Positions 38,553 to 47,503 are shown, counted from the first letter of the stretch. The stretch is 64,000 bases of DNA from Streptomyces sp. NBC_01224 (GCF_036002945.1 NZ_CP108529.1:124001-188000), one strand, 5' to 3'. A program made the numbers and translations. The notes: generated by a model not told the origin, from the letters alone.

Positions 38553-40673
38553 TCAGTCGTCGGCCGGAGTGCCTGTCACCTTCAGGTGACGGACGCGGCC
38601 CACGTTGTCGAAGGATCCGAAGCCCACCCGGCCCGAGGCGAAGACCGGGTCGGTCGCCGTGATCAGCGGATTGCGGCTGCCGTCCAGGTAGACGGCGGTC
38701 TCACCGGTGTCGGCGCAATGGGTGAGGCGCACCTTGTGCCATCCGTCGTCCCTGATCGCCGGAGGTGCGCCGAGGGTTCCGTTCCACTGGTCGTCGATGC
38801 GCAGCCGGTCGGCGTCGTTGACTGTGAACAAACCGTTGTGCGGGTAGATGGTGTTGTCGCTCGACAAGTGCGCGTACTGGAACCGGGTGTCCGACTGATA
38901 GTCCCAGATGAGAATGACGTCACGGTTGGTGATCTCGACGGGGGTATCGATCCGCACCTCCGCCTCGACGGTGACGGAGGAGTAGCGCGGACCAGCGGCC
39001 AGGACGGCGTACTCGAAGGGGCGGCGCGGTCCCGGGCGGGCGACGCCCGGCTCGGTCATGATCGTCTCCCGTGTGGTGTACGCCCACTTGGCCGGGGTGA
39101 CCGGCGCCCACTTGTCGGGCCCGGTGGTGTGGGTGGTGGGGGTGTTGCCGATCTCGCAGTCGGCGAAGGTGCGTGTCCCGGTCACCTTCCAGACCTTGCC
39201 GTTGGCCTTCGAGACGATGTACAGGCCGCCGCTGCGGTCGGAGCCGAAGCGCAGGTCGACACGCTGGTCACCGGCGAGGTCGCGCATGGTGACCGTCTTC
39301 CCGGTGGACTTGTCGAAGAGCATCAGTTGCTCAAGCGGTGCCAGGCCGGCGCCGCGGTGCATGTCGCGGGTGTCCGCGGCCAGGATCCGGCCGTCCACGA
39401 GGTCGCCGAAGATGTACTTTCCGCGCAGCGCCGGCGCATCCTTGCCGCGGTAGACAAAGCCTCCGGCGATAGCGCGGCCCACATCGGACCGGCAGTTCCA
39501 GTCGGGTCCCGGGTCGTGGTCGTAGGCGGCGACCGGATAGGCGTAGCCGTACTGGGCGTCGTCGGCGGGCAGGGGAAGGATGCGGGCGCACGGGTCGGTG
39601 GCCTTCTTGTCGAATACGAAGGGGCCCTCGCGCTCGCTCCAGCCGAAGTTGTCACCGGCTTTGACCTCGTACACCGACTCGATGGCGTGTTCGCCTATGT
39701 GGCCGAGATACATGCGGTGGCTGCCGCCTGCGTCCCAGCTGAAGCGGTGCGGGTCCCGCATGCCTATGGCGTAGATCTCCCCGAGTGAACCGGGGACACC
39801 GACGAATGGGTTGGAAGCGGGGATGCCGTACCGGCCGTTGGCGCTGTCACGGCCCGCGGGGTCGATCCGCAGAAGTTTGCCGTGCGGGAGCGTCAGGTTC
39901 TGCGGCTCGCTGTTACCGACGCCCTGCCCTCCGTCGCCCACCGCGAGGTAGAGGAGGCCGTAGTCCTCGTCGTGAGGCTTTCCTGTCGGGTTGAAGTCGA
40001 TCTGCTGAATGCCGTGGACCTGGCCGGTGAAGCCGATACGTAGCACCTCGCGATGGGTGCCGTGGAAGACGGCCGCGGAGGGGTCGTCGGCGGTCCACTC
40101 AGTGATGATGCCGTGATAGGTGAGCGTGCCGGCCTGCCGGTAATCGGGAGTCTCGGTGGCCTGCGAGGCGAGCTCGGTATGAATGGTGTAGAAGCGCCCG
40201 TTCGCTCCGAACTCCGGGTGGAATGCGGCGTAACCGAGGCCCTGGCCGAGGCCGCGGCCCGAGAAGAAGTGCGGGAATGCCGCCTTGACGTCCAGGTAGG
40301 GGTGCGGGGTGCCCCCGGAGGTGCGCGTCGCGGCTCCGGGATCGGTGAGGTACAGCGTGCCGTTGAGGTCGGGGGTCGCCATCCGGCCGGAGCCGTCGGG
40401 GAGTTCATTGATGGTGTTGATCCGGGCGTGACGCATCAGGCGCGGATCCGTCGGCGCCGGGACGGGCTCAGACTTGGGGAACTGCGCGAACTCCTGCAGG
40501 ACGAGACCCGTCCTTGACTGGACGGGCTTCTGCGGAATGGGGTCGGTCAGGGCGGCTGTCGTGGCCGCGGCGGGCTCATCGGCGTGGGAAGGCGCGGCGA
40601 GGCCGCCCAGGGCGAGGGCTGCGCTGACGGCCAGGGCCGCCCAGTTCCTTCGATACGTACGTCGTGACGCCAT
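38553..40673 (-). CDS. Secreted PQQ-dependent sugar dehydrogenase with C-terminal lectin-like domain
   Basis: About 706 residues. A signal peptide (1-31, basic MASRRTYRR then a hydrophobic stretch ending PSHA) is followed by a glucose/sorbosone-dehydrogenase propeller (about 45-515). Visible motifs include LRIGFTGQVHGIQQIDFNPT, HGKLLRIDPAGRD, IYAIGMRDPHRFSWD and HRMYLGHIGEHAIESVYEV. The final 180 residues form a concanavalin/LamG-like beta sandwich that probably binds carbohydrate. It would oxidise a sugar or polysaccharide outside the cell using PQQ. ATG at 40673 has GAAGGGA upstream. It lies 59 bp downstream of a LamG-like secreted protein gene. Confidence 0.92.
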   Translation of the reverse strand: MASRRTYRRNWAALAVSAALALGGLAAPSHADEPAAATTAALTDPIPQKPVQSRTGLVLQEFAQFPKSEPVPAPTDPRLMRHARINTINELPDGSGRMATPDLNGTLYLTDPGAATRTSGGTPHPYLDVKAAFPHFFSGRGLGQGLGYAAFHPEFGANGRFYTIHTELASQATETPDYRQAGTLTYHGIITEWTADDPSAAVFHGTHREVLRIGFTGQVHGIQQIDFNPTGKPHDEDYGLLYLAVGDGGQGVGNSEPQNLTLPHGKLLRIDPAGRDSANGRYGIPASNPFVGVPGSLGEIYAIGMRDPHRFSWDAGGSHRMYLGHIGEHAIESVYEVKAGDNFGWSEREGPFVFDKKATDPCARILPLPADDAQYGYAYPVAAYDHDPGPDWNCRSDVGRAIAGGFVYRGKDAPALRGKYIFGDLVDGRILAADTRDMHRGAGLAPLEQLMLFDKSTGKTVTMRDLAGDQRVDLRFGSDRSGGLYIVSKANGKVWKVTGTRTFADCEIGNTPTTHTTGPDKWAPVTPAKWAYTTRETIMTEPGVARPGPRRPFEYAVLAAGPRYSSVTVEAEVRIDTPVEITNRDVILIWDYQSDTRFQYAHLSSDNTIYPHNGLFTVNDADRLRIDDQWNGTLGAPPAIRDDGWHKVRLTHCADTGETAVYLDGSRNPLITATDPVFASGRVGFGSFDNVGRVRHLKVTGTPADD

Positions 40674-40732
40674 GCGGGTCCCTTCGGGCTGGCGTGACAA
40701 GTAGGGAAAGGACGATCCAGGGGTGCGAAGGG

Positions 40733-41695
40733 TCAGTGGCCCCGCGTCATGCGCTGGTACTCCGCCGCCACCGCTCCGGCCGGCACCGGGCGGTCCAGGA
40801 ACAGGAGGTCGTCCATGCGGCAGTCGCAGGCGTTGTTCTCCCAGGTGTTCTGGGGGAAGCTGCCGCCGATCTTGATGCCGCGGGGATCGGTGGGGGAGGC
40901 ACGGTGGGGCGCCGGCGTGGTGGCGAGTTCCCAGGGGTCGCCCGGCGTGACGTAGAAGCCGTCCAGGGGCTTGCCGTCGCGGTAGAGGGCGAGAGTGCCG
41001 TCGCGGAAGTCGAACGTCGCGGCCAGGTGGACCCATTCACCGCGGGGCAGCAGTTCTTCCCAGGGGGCGTCGGCGGCGAAGGTCTGGGAGGCGCCGCTGT
41101 CCAGGCGTCTCCCCAGCGCGACCAGCTTCAACTCGCCGTTGACCTGGATGAGTTCGAGAAGCGCGCGCACCGCGTGACCATCGGAGGTTCCGGACAGTAC
41201 GCCGGCCAGCCCGATCGCGTTGTAGCGGTCGCTCGGGTCGGCCGTGTTGGAGTTGAGGGCGGGATTGTCGCCCGTCATCTTGAACCAGCCCATGACGGTG
41301 GCGCCCCGGGCACTGCGGAAGGCGCCGAGGGACGACATGCCCTCGGCGTCCCAGGCGCCGGCCTTCCAGTCGTCGTTGCCCGCCGTGGCCGGGTTCTGCT
41401 GACGTACCTGCAGGGCGGGCGAAGCGCCCGGGTACGCCTCGTCGGCCACGCGCATCGCGGAACCGCCGTTGATCAGGCTGAGCGTGGTTCCGGAGCGTCC
41501 GATGTCCTGCTCGCGACCGGGGTCGGCGGGATCCGGGTGCCCGAAGTCGTACGCCGCCACGGCTTGGGCTCGCAGCGGAGTGTGGAGGGTTGAGGGGCGG
41601 GCCGCCTGGGCCGGAATCGTGGCGGCGGCGAGCGAGGCGGTCGCGGCGAGCGCGGCGACGGCGAGTGAGTAGCGTCTGGTGCGGGGCGGTGTCAT
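40733..41695 (-). CDS. Secreted LamG/concanavalin-like domain protein
   Basis: A 320-residue protein with a signal peptide (1-31, ending PAQA) and one LamG-type beta-sandwich domain (about 45-318). Typical strands include TVMGWFKMTGDNPALNS, WVHLAATFDFRDGTLALYRD and MDDLLFLDRPVPAGAVAAEY. It has no catalytic residues that I recognise and probably binds a carbohydrate. It is first in an operon with the secreted sugar dehydrogenase, whose C-terminal domain has the same fold. A LacI-type operator lies 65 bp upstream. Confidence 0.88.
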   Translation of the reverse strand: MTPPRTRRYSLAVAALAATASLAAATIPAQAARPSTLHTPLRAQAVAAYDFGHPDPADPGREQDIGRSGTTLSLINGGSAMRVADEAYPGASPALQVRQQNPATAGNDDWKAGAWDAEGMSSLGAFRSARGATVMGWFKMTGDNPALNSNTADPSDRYNAIGLAGVLSGTSDGHAVRALLELIQVNGELKLVALGRRLDSGASQTFAADAPWEELLPRGEWVHLAATFDFRDGTLALYRDGKPLDGFYVTPGDPWELATTPAPHRASPTDPRGIKIGGSFPQNTWENNACDCRMDDLLFLDRPVPAGAVAAEYQRMTRGH

Positions 41696-41759
41696 ACAGC
41701 CTCCCAGCGGCAGCGAAGGGGCAGCAAAGGGGCAGTCGACCGGGGTCTCCTGGTCGACA

Positions 41760-41771
41760 GAAAGCGCTTTC
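41760..41771. promoter_or_regulatory. LacI-type operator
   Basis: GAAAGCGCTTTC is a perfect 12-bp palindrome with the central CG typical of LacI-family sites in Streptomyces. It lies 65 bp upstream of the secreted LamG gene, so the sugar dehydrogenase operon is probably repressed in the absence of its sugar. No LacI gene is in the window. Confidence 0.75.
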
Positions 41772-42287
41772 GTTCGCGGGCAGGGACCATGTAACTCCCT
41801 CGCGACGACCCTGACAATGGGCGTGTACTCGCCAATTTTGTGAGGGCCCTTCGGCGGCAGCGCGGGCCCCTTGCTGACGAGAATGCAGCCCGCGAGCGGC
41901 CTATCGAGGCACAGATGCCAAGCAGCTCACGGCGGTTTACGGGCGACCGGCCCCGAGTCCGGGCGGGTACGGCGGGTGGGTGCAGCGGTCTGGAGGGTGA
42001 CCTCGCAGGCGCCGGGTCCACCCGCCGAGCGGCATCGCCCCGGCCGCAAGTCATCACTGGAACCGTCAGTTGATGTGGAAAGCGCATACAGATCGGCATA
42101 TCGCGCCATGCAGGTCCGAGGCATCCGGCAGGGCGTCCGGGTATACGTCATCGTCGGTAATGACGAGATCAACGACCTGAGCCGCTGCAAGACGGAGCCT
42201 CTCCTCAGCGGTCATGAACAGAGGTATCCACAGGCCCAGGCGCGACACGCGATCGGTGCCACTCGACCGTGGTCCAGCGAAAACGGG
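41772..42287. other. Intergenic region, one doubtful minus ORF
   Basis: No confident gene. A minus frame from 42215 to 42066 encodes about 49 residues (MTAEERLRLAAAQVVDLVIT, then DDDVYPDALPDASDLHG) with reasonable amino acid content but weaker third-position GC than its neighbours. It could be a small decayed gene. Confidence 0.35.
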
Positions 42288-42302
42288 CTAGCCGACCGGT
42301 CT
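42288..42302. promoter_or_regulatory. TetR-type operator in front of the TetR gene
   Basis: CTAGCCGACCGGTCT lies 36-50 bp upstream of the TetR start. Its 14-bp core occurs inverted at 44540-44553 ahead of the SDR gene. GACCGGTC is self-complementary. A related GACCAGTC half-site lies at about 42317-42324. The TetR protein probably represses itself and the SDR gene here. Confidence 0.65.
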
Positions 42303-42337
42303 AGTAAACAGTGGTTGACCAGTCGTACACTCGCGGC

Positions 42338-42958
42338 ATGGGACGGACCAGTGACGCCAAAGAGAAGATCATCAGCGCCGCGCAATCGCTCATCGAGTTG
42401 CGCGGATACTCCTCTTTGGGCGTGGCCGAGATCTGCAAGACGGCCGGTGTGCCCAAGGGCAGCTTCTACTACTTCTTCGAGTCCAAGGAAGTTCTCGCTC
42501 TGGCCGTTATCGACGAGCACTGGGCCGGCCAGAAGCGGGAATGGACAAGCATCCTGAACAGCGACGGAGAACCACTACACCGGCTGAGGCAGCTTTTCGA
42601 GGTGACGGAGTCCGGCCAGCGCGCCGGCCAGCAGAGCCGCGGCACCGTCTCGGGGTGCCTGTTCGGGAACCTCACCCTGGAGATGAGCAACCAGACCGAG
42701 GCCGTCCGCATCCGACTGCAGGACATCTTCGACGCACAGGTCGAGATGGTCGACTCGGTCATCACCGAGGCTCTTGAACGCCGAGAGGTCACCGTGACGG
42801 ACACCCGGGAAGCAGCGCGGTCCGTCGTCGCCCAGCTTGAGGGCCAGGTCCTGTTCGCCAAGCTCTACAACAACACCCACCACCTCAGCCCTCTGTGGGC
42901 GAACTGCCTGGCCCTGCTCGGTGCTCGCGCACCGCAGGTGGCTTCGACCGGCATCTGA
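42338..42958 (+). CDS. TetR/AcrR-family transcriptional regulator
   Basis: A 206-residue TetR regulator. The helix-turn-helix covers about 10-55 (IISAAQSLIELRGYSSLGVA, GVPKGSFYYFFESKEVLALA) and the rest is the ligand-binding domain, with a C-terminal end like that of YxaF/LmrA-type TetR proteins. ATG at 42338 is preceded by an operator-like site. The same 14-bp motif lies upstream of the SDR gene 2.2 kb away, so that gene is the best candidate target. A broken transporter and LysR gene now separate the two. Confidence 0.93.
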   Translation: MGRTSDAKEKIISAAQSLIELRGYSSLGVAEICKTAGVPKGSFYYFFESKEVLALAVIDEHWAGQKREWTSILNSDGEPLHRLRQLFEVTESGQRAGQQSRGTVSGCLFGNLTLEMSNQTEAVRIRLQDIFDAQVEMVDSVITEALERREVTVTDTREAARSVVAQLEGQVLFAKLYNNTHHLSPLWANCLALLGARAPQVASTGI

Positions 42959-42959
42959 T

Positions 42960-42979
42960 GCCCGCCCGGCGCGGCGGGC
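42960..42979 (+). terminator. Terminator after the TetR gene
   Basis: GCCCGCC (42960-42966) pairs with GGCGGGC (42973-42979) over a 6-nt loop, directly after the TetR stop. Confidence 0.6.
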
Positions 42980-43015
42980 AGTAGAAGGGGCTGGACGGCA
43001 GGCGCCAACGGAGCG

Positions 43016-43680
43016 TCAGACCACGGGTGGACGGGGGCGATCGTTCCGAACCGGAGCGGTTTCTGCCAGTGCGGGCTGCCGTCCAGAGACGGTACTGCGC
43101 ATGACGGTCATGTGGTGCGGGAAGCCGATCCGAAGGAAGGCGGCGGCAACGGCGGCGGCGGCGAGGACCACGAGGGCTGCCAGGATCAGGGCCTGGTGGT
43201 AACCGTGACGGAGCAGTGGGGCGACTCCCAAGGGGCCGAGGATCTGGCCGACGGAGTATCAGGTGGTCGGCAGGGCGACCGAGCGGGGGAACCGCAGGTG
43301 GGCTCCTGCAGCCAGGGCGATGGTGCTGACGCCGAGGAACGTCGCACCGAACAGGAGCGCGGAAATCAGGGCGGCTGCGACTCCGTCGATCAGCGCGGGC
43401 AGGGCGATGCCGACAGCCTGGATGACGAGTGCTGCGCAGAGCAGGCCGGGGCGGGACCAGCGTCGGCCCAGCCAGGCCCACAGGGCCGAGGACGGTACGG
43501 CCACAAGCCCGACCAGCACCCAGGCGCCGCTGCCTGCCCGCCCGGGGAGCTCTGCTCGATCGCGGCGACCAGGAACGTGCCGGCGACGATGTAGCCGATG
43601 CCCTTGAGGGTGTAACTGGCGATCAAGGCGGTGAACCAGCGGTGCGTGCGCGGACGCTGCGGGGTGGGACGTCTGGACCG
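43016..43680 (-). pseudogene. Broken YbfB/YjiJ-type MFS transporter
   Basis: Only the second half of an MFS transporter remains on the minus strand. ASYTLKGIGYIVAGTFLVAA (about 43550-43615) is in one frame. After a frameshift, ALWAWLGRRWSRPGLLCAAL through LISALLFGATFLGVSTIALA follows in another. A TGA at 43259-43261 then interrupts the family motif TT-x-YSVGQILGPLG; one base change from GGA would create it. The last helix follows (HQALILAALVVLAAAAVAAA). The N-terminal six helices are gone. It cannot make a working transporter. Confidence 0.75.
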
Positions 43681-43889
43681 CCCAGGCCGGACCCGGTGAC
43701 CGGGCCAGTGATGTTCTCGGTGCCGTCCGGGCCGCCGCCTCGGTGACCTTCACGCAGCCGCCTGCCGGCCGGTCCGAAGTCAGGTGATACCAGGGCGGCA
43801 ACTCGGTGGCGGTGCCGCCGAGCCGGTCCACGCCGCCCTCGGGGGTCAGGAGTGCGACCGGGGCGCGGGCCAGCAGGCGGCGGCCGGTG

Positions 43890-44377
43890 TGGTCGAGGTG
43901 ATCCGCAGCGGCCTCCGGGCCCGGCTGATCGGCGCCGACCGGCTCTACGCCGTCGCCACCCGCGACGACACCAGCGACGTACTCGCCCAGGACACCGTCG
44001 TCCTCCTTGACGACGACACGACCTCCTGGTCGTCCTGGAACGTCTACGCGGAACAAGTGGCCCACCACACCGGGGCCCGCGTGGTACGCGTCTCCGACGG
44101 CGGCATCGCCGGCCCGGCCTTCTTCGACCACGTCCGTCGCAGCAGTCGCCCGGTCATCAACTCGCCCAAGGGCCAATCCACTCCGCTGCCGCCCGACCTG
44201 GTTCAGCGCCCGGTCGTGGCGCCGCAGGTCTACTGGACCTGGTCCCTGGTCTGGTGCGCCGGCGAAGTCCGCGCCACGGTCCTGGCCGTCGTCGACGCCC
44301 TCTGCGACGGCGTCGGTGACTTCGGCATCCATGCCCCGGGCGCCCGGTTGCCCGACGGCGACCCGGACCGGCACTAG
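43890..44377 (+). pseudogene. C-terminal part of a LysR-family regulator
   Basis: The frame RLIGADRLYAVATRDDTSDV, VWCAGEVRATVLAVVDALCD and GVGDFGIHAPGARLP matches the effector-binding end of a LysR-type regulator (about 160 residues). The helix-turn-helix and the first part of the ligand domain are missing; upstream codons belong to unrelated sequence. It points away from the MFS remnant, as the intact divergent pair would. Confidence 0.65.
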
Positions 44378-44539
44378 GCAACCCCGCTCCCCCACCGGAC
44401 GAGGCCGGGGAATCACTCCGCCGACGCCTGCTGACGTGGGCTGGGAGGTTACGCCTACCAGCTATGAGTAAGCCGGTCCTGGAATCGACTCTGTTGATCT
44501 TTGACTTCGTCCCGTCCGGCACGTAGCTTCCACATAGGC

Positions 44540-44553
44540 GACCGGTCGGCTAG
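44540..44553. promoter_or_regulatory. TetR-type operator ahead of the SDR gene
   Basis: GACCGGTCGGCTAG is the exact reverse complement of 14 bases at 42288-42301. A second half-site (GCCGGTCGAC) follows at 44555-44564. It lies 44 bp before the SDR start. Confidence 0.65.
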
Positions 44554-44596
44554 TGCCGGTCGACGAATCCTCAACCTCATTTCGGAGAAGGTCATC

Positions 44597-45310
44597 ATGA
44601 GCTCTCATGGCCAGAAGGTCGCAGTCATCACCGGCGCGTCGCAGGGCATCGGCGCCGGTCTGGTCAATGCCTACCGGCAGCTCGGATACGCCGTCGTCGC
44701 CACCTCGCGCACGATCGCCCCCGCCGACGACGCCGACATCGTGACCGTGCAGGGCGACATCGCCGACCCCACCACCGCCGAACACGTGATCGCGGCGGGC
44801 GTCGAGCGGTTCGGCCGTATCGACACTCTGGTCAACAACGCGGGACTCTTCGTCGCCAAGCCCTTCACCGACTACACCCAGGACGAGTTCGCCTCCGTGA
44901 CCGGCGTGAACCTGACCGGGTTCTTCCGCATCACCCAGCTGGCCATCCCGTACATGCTCGCCCAGGGCGGCGGCCACATCGTCAACATCACCACCAGCCT
45001 GGTCGACAACGCCGACTCCAACGTCCCCTCCGTGCTGGCCTCGCTGACCAAGGGCGGCCTGCAGTCCGCCACCAAGTCCCTCGCCATCGAGTACGCCACC
45101 CGTGGCATCCGCACCAACGCCGTCTCCCCGGGGACCATCAAGACCCCCATGCACCCCGACGAGACCCACCAGGCCCTCGCCGCCCTGCACCCGGTCGGCC
45201 GGATGGGCGAGGTGAGCGACATCGTCGACGCGGTGATCTACCTGGAGAACGCCCCGTTCGTCACCGGCGAGATTCTCCACGTCGACGGCGGTATGAGCGC
45301 CGGCCACTGA
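44597..45310 (+). CDS. Atypical short-chain dehydrogenase/reductase
   Basis: A 237-residue SDR. The nucleotide-binding TGASQGIG (10-17), the VNNAGLF motif and the C-terminal VTGEILHVDGGMSAGH are all present, so NAD(P)(H) binding is likely. The catalytic Tyr of YxxxK is replaced: the segment reads SVLASLTKGG, with Ala four residues before the Lys. The Ser in ITTSL is kept. Related SDRs of this type also lack the Tyr, so it may use another mechanism or not be a reductase. ATG at 44597 follows GGAGAAGG. A TetR operator-like site precedes it. Confidence 0.92.
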   Translation: MSSHGQKVAVITGASQGIGAGLVNAYRQLGYAVVATSRTIAPADDADIVTVQGDIADPTTAEHVIAAGVERFGRIDTLVNNAGLFVAKPFTDYTQDEFASVTGVNLTGFFRITQLAIPYMLAQGGGHIVNITTSLVDNADSNVPSVLASLTKGGLQSATKSLAIEYATRGIRTNAVSPGTIKTPMHPDETHQALAALHPVGRMGEVSDIVDAVIYLENAPFVTGEILHVDGGMSAGH

Positions 45311-45374
45311 CCTTGATACTCGTACGTGGGGTCCGGTGGTCGTGACTCTGCCACTGACTGACACCGCGGGCAGC

Positions 45375-45860
45375 AGACGGGGACCATCACCGAGGACGGC
45401 TGCGCCGAAGTCGCCTGCGCGTGGGCCGACGGACTCGTGCGCATCCCCGGCGGCCTGACCGCCATCGAAGCCGCGCCGCTGCAGTGCGCGGACCTGACGG
45501 CTTTCATGCCCTTCATCAGGTGGCCACACGAGACGGCGCCCTGGTGGCCATGCGGGGGCATCTGCGGGCTGGGCCACCTGGCCCTGCCATACGCCCACAC
45601 AATCGGCCACGGTGTCGTCGCCATCGCCCTCGTCTCCGAGGAGGAGCAGCTTGCCGAGGAGACAGGTGCCCCCGAATGCATCGACAGCGCGGCCAGGACC
45701 CGGCCGCGACGCTGGGCGACCTGGTGCCGCATCGGTCATCGTCGGCACCGGCTCCTCGATGAGCCCGCCTCCGCATCCGATGCCGGAGAAAGACCGACCG
45801 CAGTGCGGCCGTCCCGGGCCGGGATTGTGTGCCGACTGGCGGCCGCCATCGTGACCCGCC
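45375..45860 (+). pseudogene. Zinc-type alcohol dehydrogenase remnant
   Basis: The middle of an MDR alcohol dehydrogenase is recognisable: AWADGLVRIPGGLTAIEAAP, then a damaged stretch, then GGICGLGHLALPYAHTIGHG (the NAD-binding GxGxxG region) and LVSEEEQLAEETGAPECIDS. A frameshift follows after IDSAA, with DPAATLGDLV in the next frame. The zinc-ligand N-terminus and the C-terminal end are missing. Confidence 0.7.
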
Positions 45861-45908
45861 CGGCCCAGCAGTTGTGCACCCCGATTCCACTCGACAGGAG
45901 AAACCCTG

Positions 45909-46280
45909 ATGAACAGCACGACAGACGGCAAAGCGATCCTGCACGGCGTCCTCGACCGGTGGAAAGCAGCCGTTGACGGGCACGAGCCGCAGCAGGTCGC
46001 CTCCTGCTTCACCGAGGACGCAATTTTCCAGGGACTGCGCCCCTACAGCGTCGGGAGGCAGGGCATCGCCGACTACTACGATTCCCAGCCCCTCGGGATG
46101 ACAGCCGCGTATCGGATTCTCGAAACCAGGCAGCCCGCCGACGACTTCGTGCTCGGCTACCTGAGCGTCGACTTCTCGTTCACCGACCGGCCCACACTGG
46201 GTGTCAAGCTCGTTGTACTGGTAGAGCGCGCGGAGGACGGCTGGTACATCAGCCACTACCAGGTCTCCCGCCTCGATTAG
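45909..46280 (+). CDS. SgcJ/EcaC-type SnoaL-like protein
   Basis: A 123-residue protein of the SnoaL/NTF2-like fold, SgcJ/EcaC group: ILHGVLDRWKAAVDGHEPQQ, SCFTEDAIFQGLRPYSVGRQ and SHYQVSRLD. The fold makes a pocket used for isomerisation, hydration or ligand binding; the family is found next to antibiotic and dehydrogenase genes. AGGAGAAACCCTG precedes the ATG. The decayed alcohol dehydrogenase upstream and the SDR may once have formed a pathway with it. Confidence 0.88.
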   Translation: MNSTTDGKAILHGVLDRWKAAVDGHEPQQVASCFTEDAIFQGLRPYSVGRQGIADYYDSQPLGMTAAYRILETRQPADDFVLGYLSVDFSFTDRPTLGVKLVVLVERAEDGWYISHYQVSRLD

Positions 46281-46675
46281 CCACGTCCGACCTCTCAGGC
46301 AGAGGCTCCACAGATGCTTACGGCGAACCGGTAGTGCGCAAGCACATCGTCGGGTGAACCATGCGCCTCATCGAAATCCTCGGATGGCACCGTGCCTGTC
46401 CGTGTTGCGAACTCCGCGGACCGGTGGCCGCTTGGGGCGGCAGACCTCGACGACCTGCTCGCCGGCGGTCACCAGTAAGCGGTGAGTCCCGCGCCGTGGC
46501 TGCCGGTCCCTTCGACAGCCCAGCAGCGGCGGCCAGGCACGGGCCGGCAAGCGAAGCCCAGCCGCCGCCGGTAGCTGCGGGTGTGATCGGACCGAGGTGT
46601 CGTATCAGCTGTTGCCCGAACACTGGGGGCTGCGGACGCGGCCACGAGGCAGTCGCCGCTGCGGTGTCATGAGCC

Positions 46676-46864
46676 TTGGACGAGGTCGCGTCCGAGCGGC
46701 CTGAGGTAGTAGCGGTCCCCCGGAGGGCCAACCGTCGTTCCCGTCGGCTGCTTGAATCCATGGGGATGCGAGTGGTCGACAACTTCATGGAATGGGACGC
46801 AGAGAAGGTTATGCACTCCGTTGACCCCGCAGGTCTGCCCGCCCGGCATCGACCTGGCCGGTAA
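46676..46864 (+). pseudogene. Possible GNAT acetyltransferase C-terminal fragment
   Basis: The frame reads RRANRRSRRLLESMGMRVVD, then NFMEWDAEKVMHSVDPAGLP. This matches the end of a GNAT protein (N-x-x-S-x-R-x-L-E-x-x-G-M-x-x-V). The acetyl-CoA-binding part is missing. Confidence 0.45.
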
Positions 46865-46936
46865 CCGCTTCAGCGGCCGATGACGGCCAGATGGCTTGTG
46901 CTCGCCGGCCGCCCTGGTCAGTCTCTGTTGGTTGTC

Positions 46937-46966
46937 GGCGTATATGTGAACGTTCACGTGTACGCC
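46937..46966. promoter_or_regulatory. 30-bp imperfect palindrome
   Basis: Centred on GTGAACGTTCAC (46946-46957, perfect), with outer arms GGCGTA (46937-46942) and TACGCC (46961-46966). The full 30 bp is symmetric except for two pairs of positions. It looks like a high-affinity operator or a mobile-element site; there is no intact gene directly downstream. Confidence 0.5.
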
Positions 46967-47109
46967 GAAACCAAGGTCCTCGCCGTCCTCCCCACGCTGC
47001 CGGACCGGCCGGGCCGACCCCCGCACGGCCGCATCGGAGTACGCCTCCACGCAGCGACTCGAATCCTCGGCCGACATGCCACCCACCCCGCAGACGGCCG
47101 GTAGGAGCG

Positions 47110-47500
47110 ATGGCAGATCTAACGCCGTCCCGAGCCGCACGCCTGACCCGCACTCAGCTCCAGGCCGCGCTCAAGCGCGTCGGCCGCAAGCGTGGCCTGG
47201 AAGGCAAGGCCGACCGGCTCCGCGAAGTGTTCCGCGCTGACTGGGCCCATCAGCCGCCCCTGGTCGCAGACGCGCTCGGCAAGCAGCTGCTCGCCCTCCT
47301 CGGCCAGCTGGAAGCCGCAGCCACGGCCGTCGACGACCTCGCCCAGGCGGTGGAGGAAACCTTCCCGCAGCACCCGGACGCCGAGATCATCCTCAGCTTC
47401 CCCGGCCTCAATACCCAGCTCGTCGCCCGAGTTCTCGCCGAGCTCGGAGACGACCGCACGCGCTTCGCCGACGTCCGCGGCCAGTGCGTCAGGGCTTCGA
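47110..47500 (+). pseudogene. IS110-family transposase fragment
   Basis: The frame RLTRTQLQAALKRVGRKRGL, then a middle part, then ILSFPGLNTQLVARVLAELG and DDRTRFADVRG is the middle of an IS110-type transposase. SFPGLxxxxxARVLAExGDxRTRF marks the start of the transposase_20 domain. The N-terminal DEDD catalytic part and the C-terminal Ser region are absent. It ends abruptly near 47495-47500. Confidence 0.75.
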
Positions 47501-47503
47501 TCT

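Larger units (their letters stand above)
46281..47109. other. Decayed region with a GNAT fragment and a large palindrome
   Basis: No intact gene. The GNAT fragment (46676-46864) and palindrome (46937-46966) are listed separately. 46281-46675 and 46970-47109 show nothing recognisable. Confidence 0.5.
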
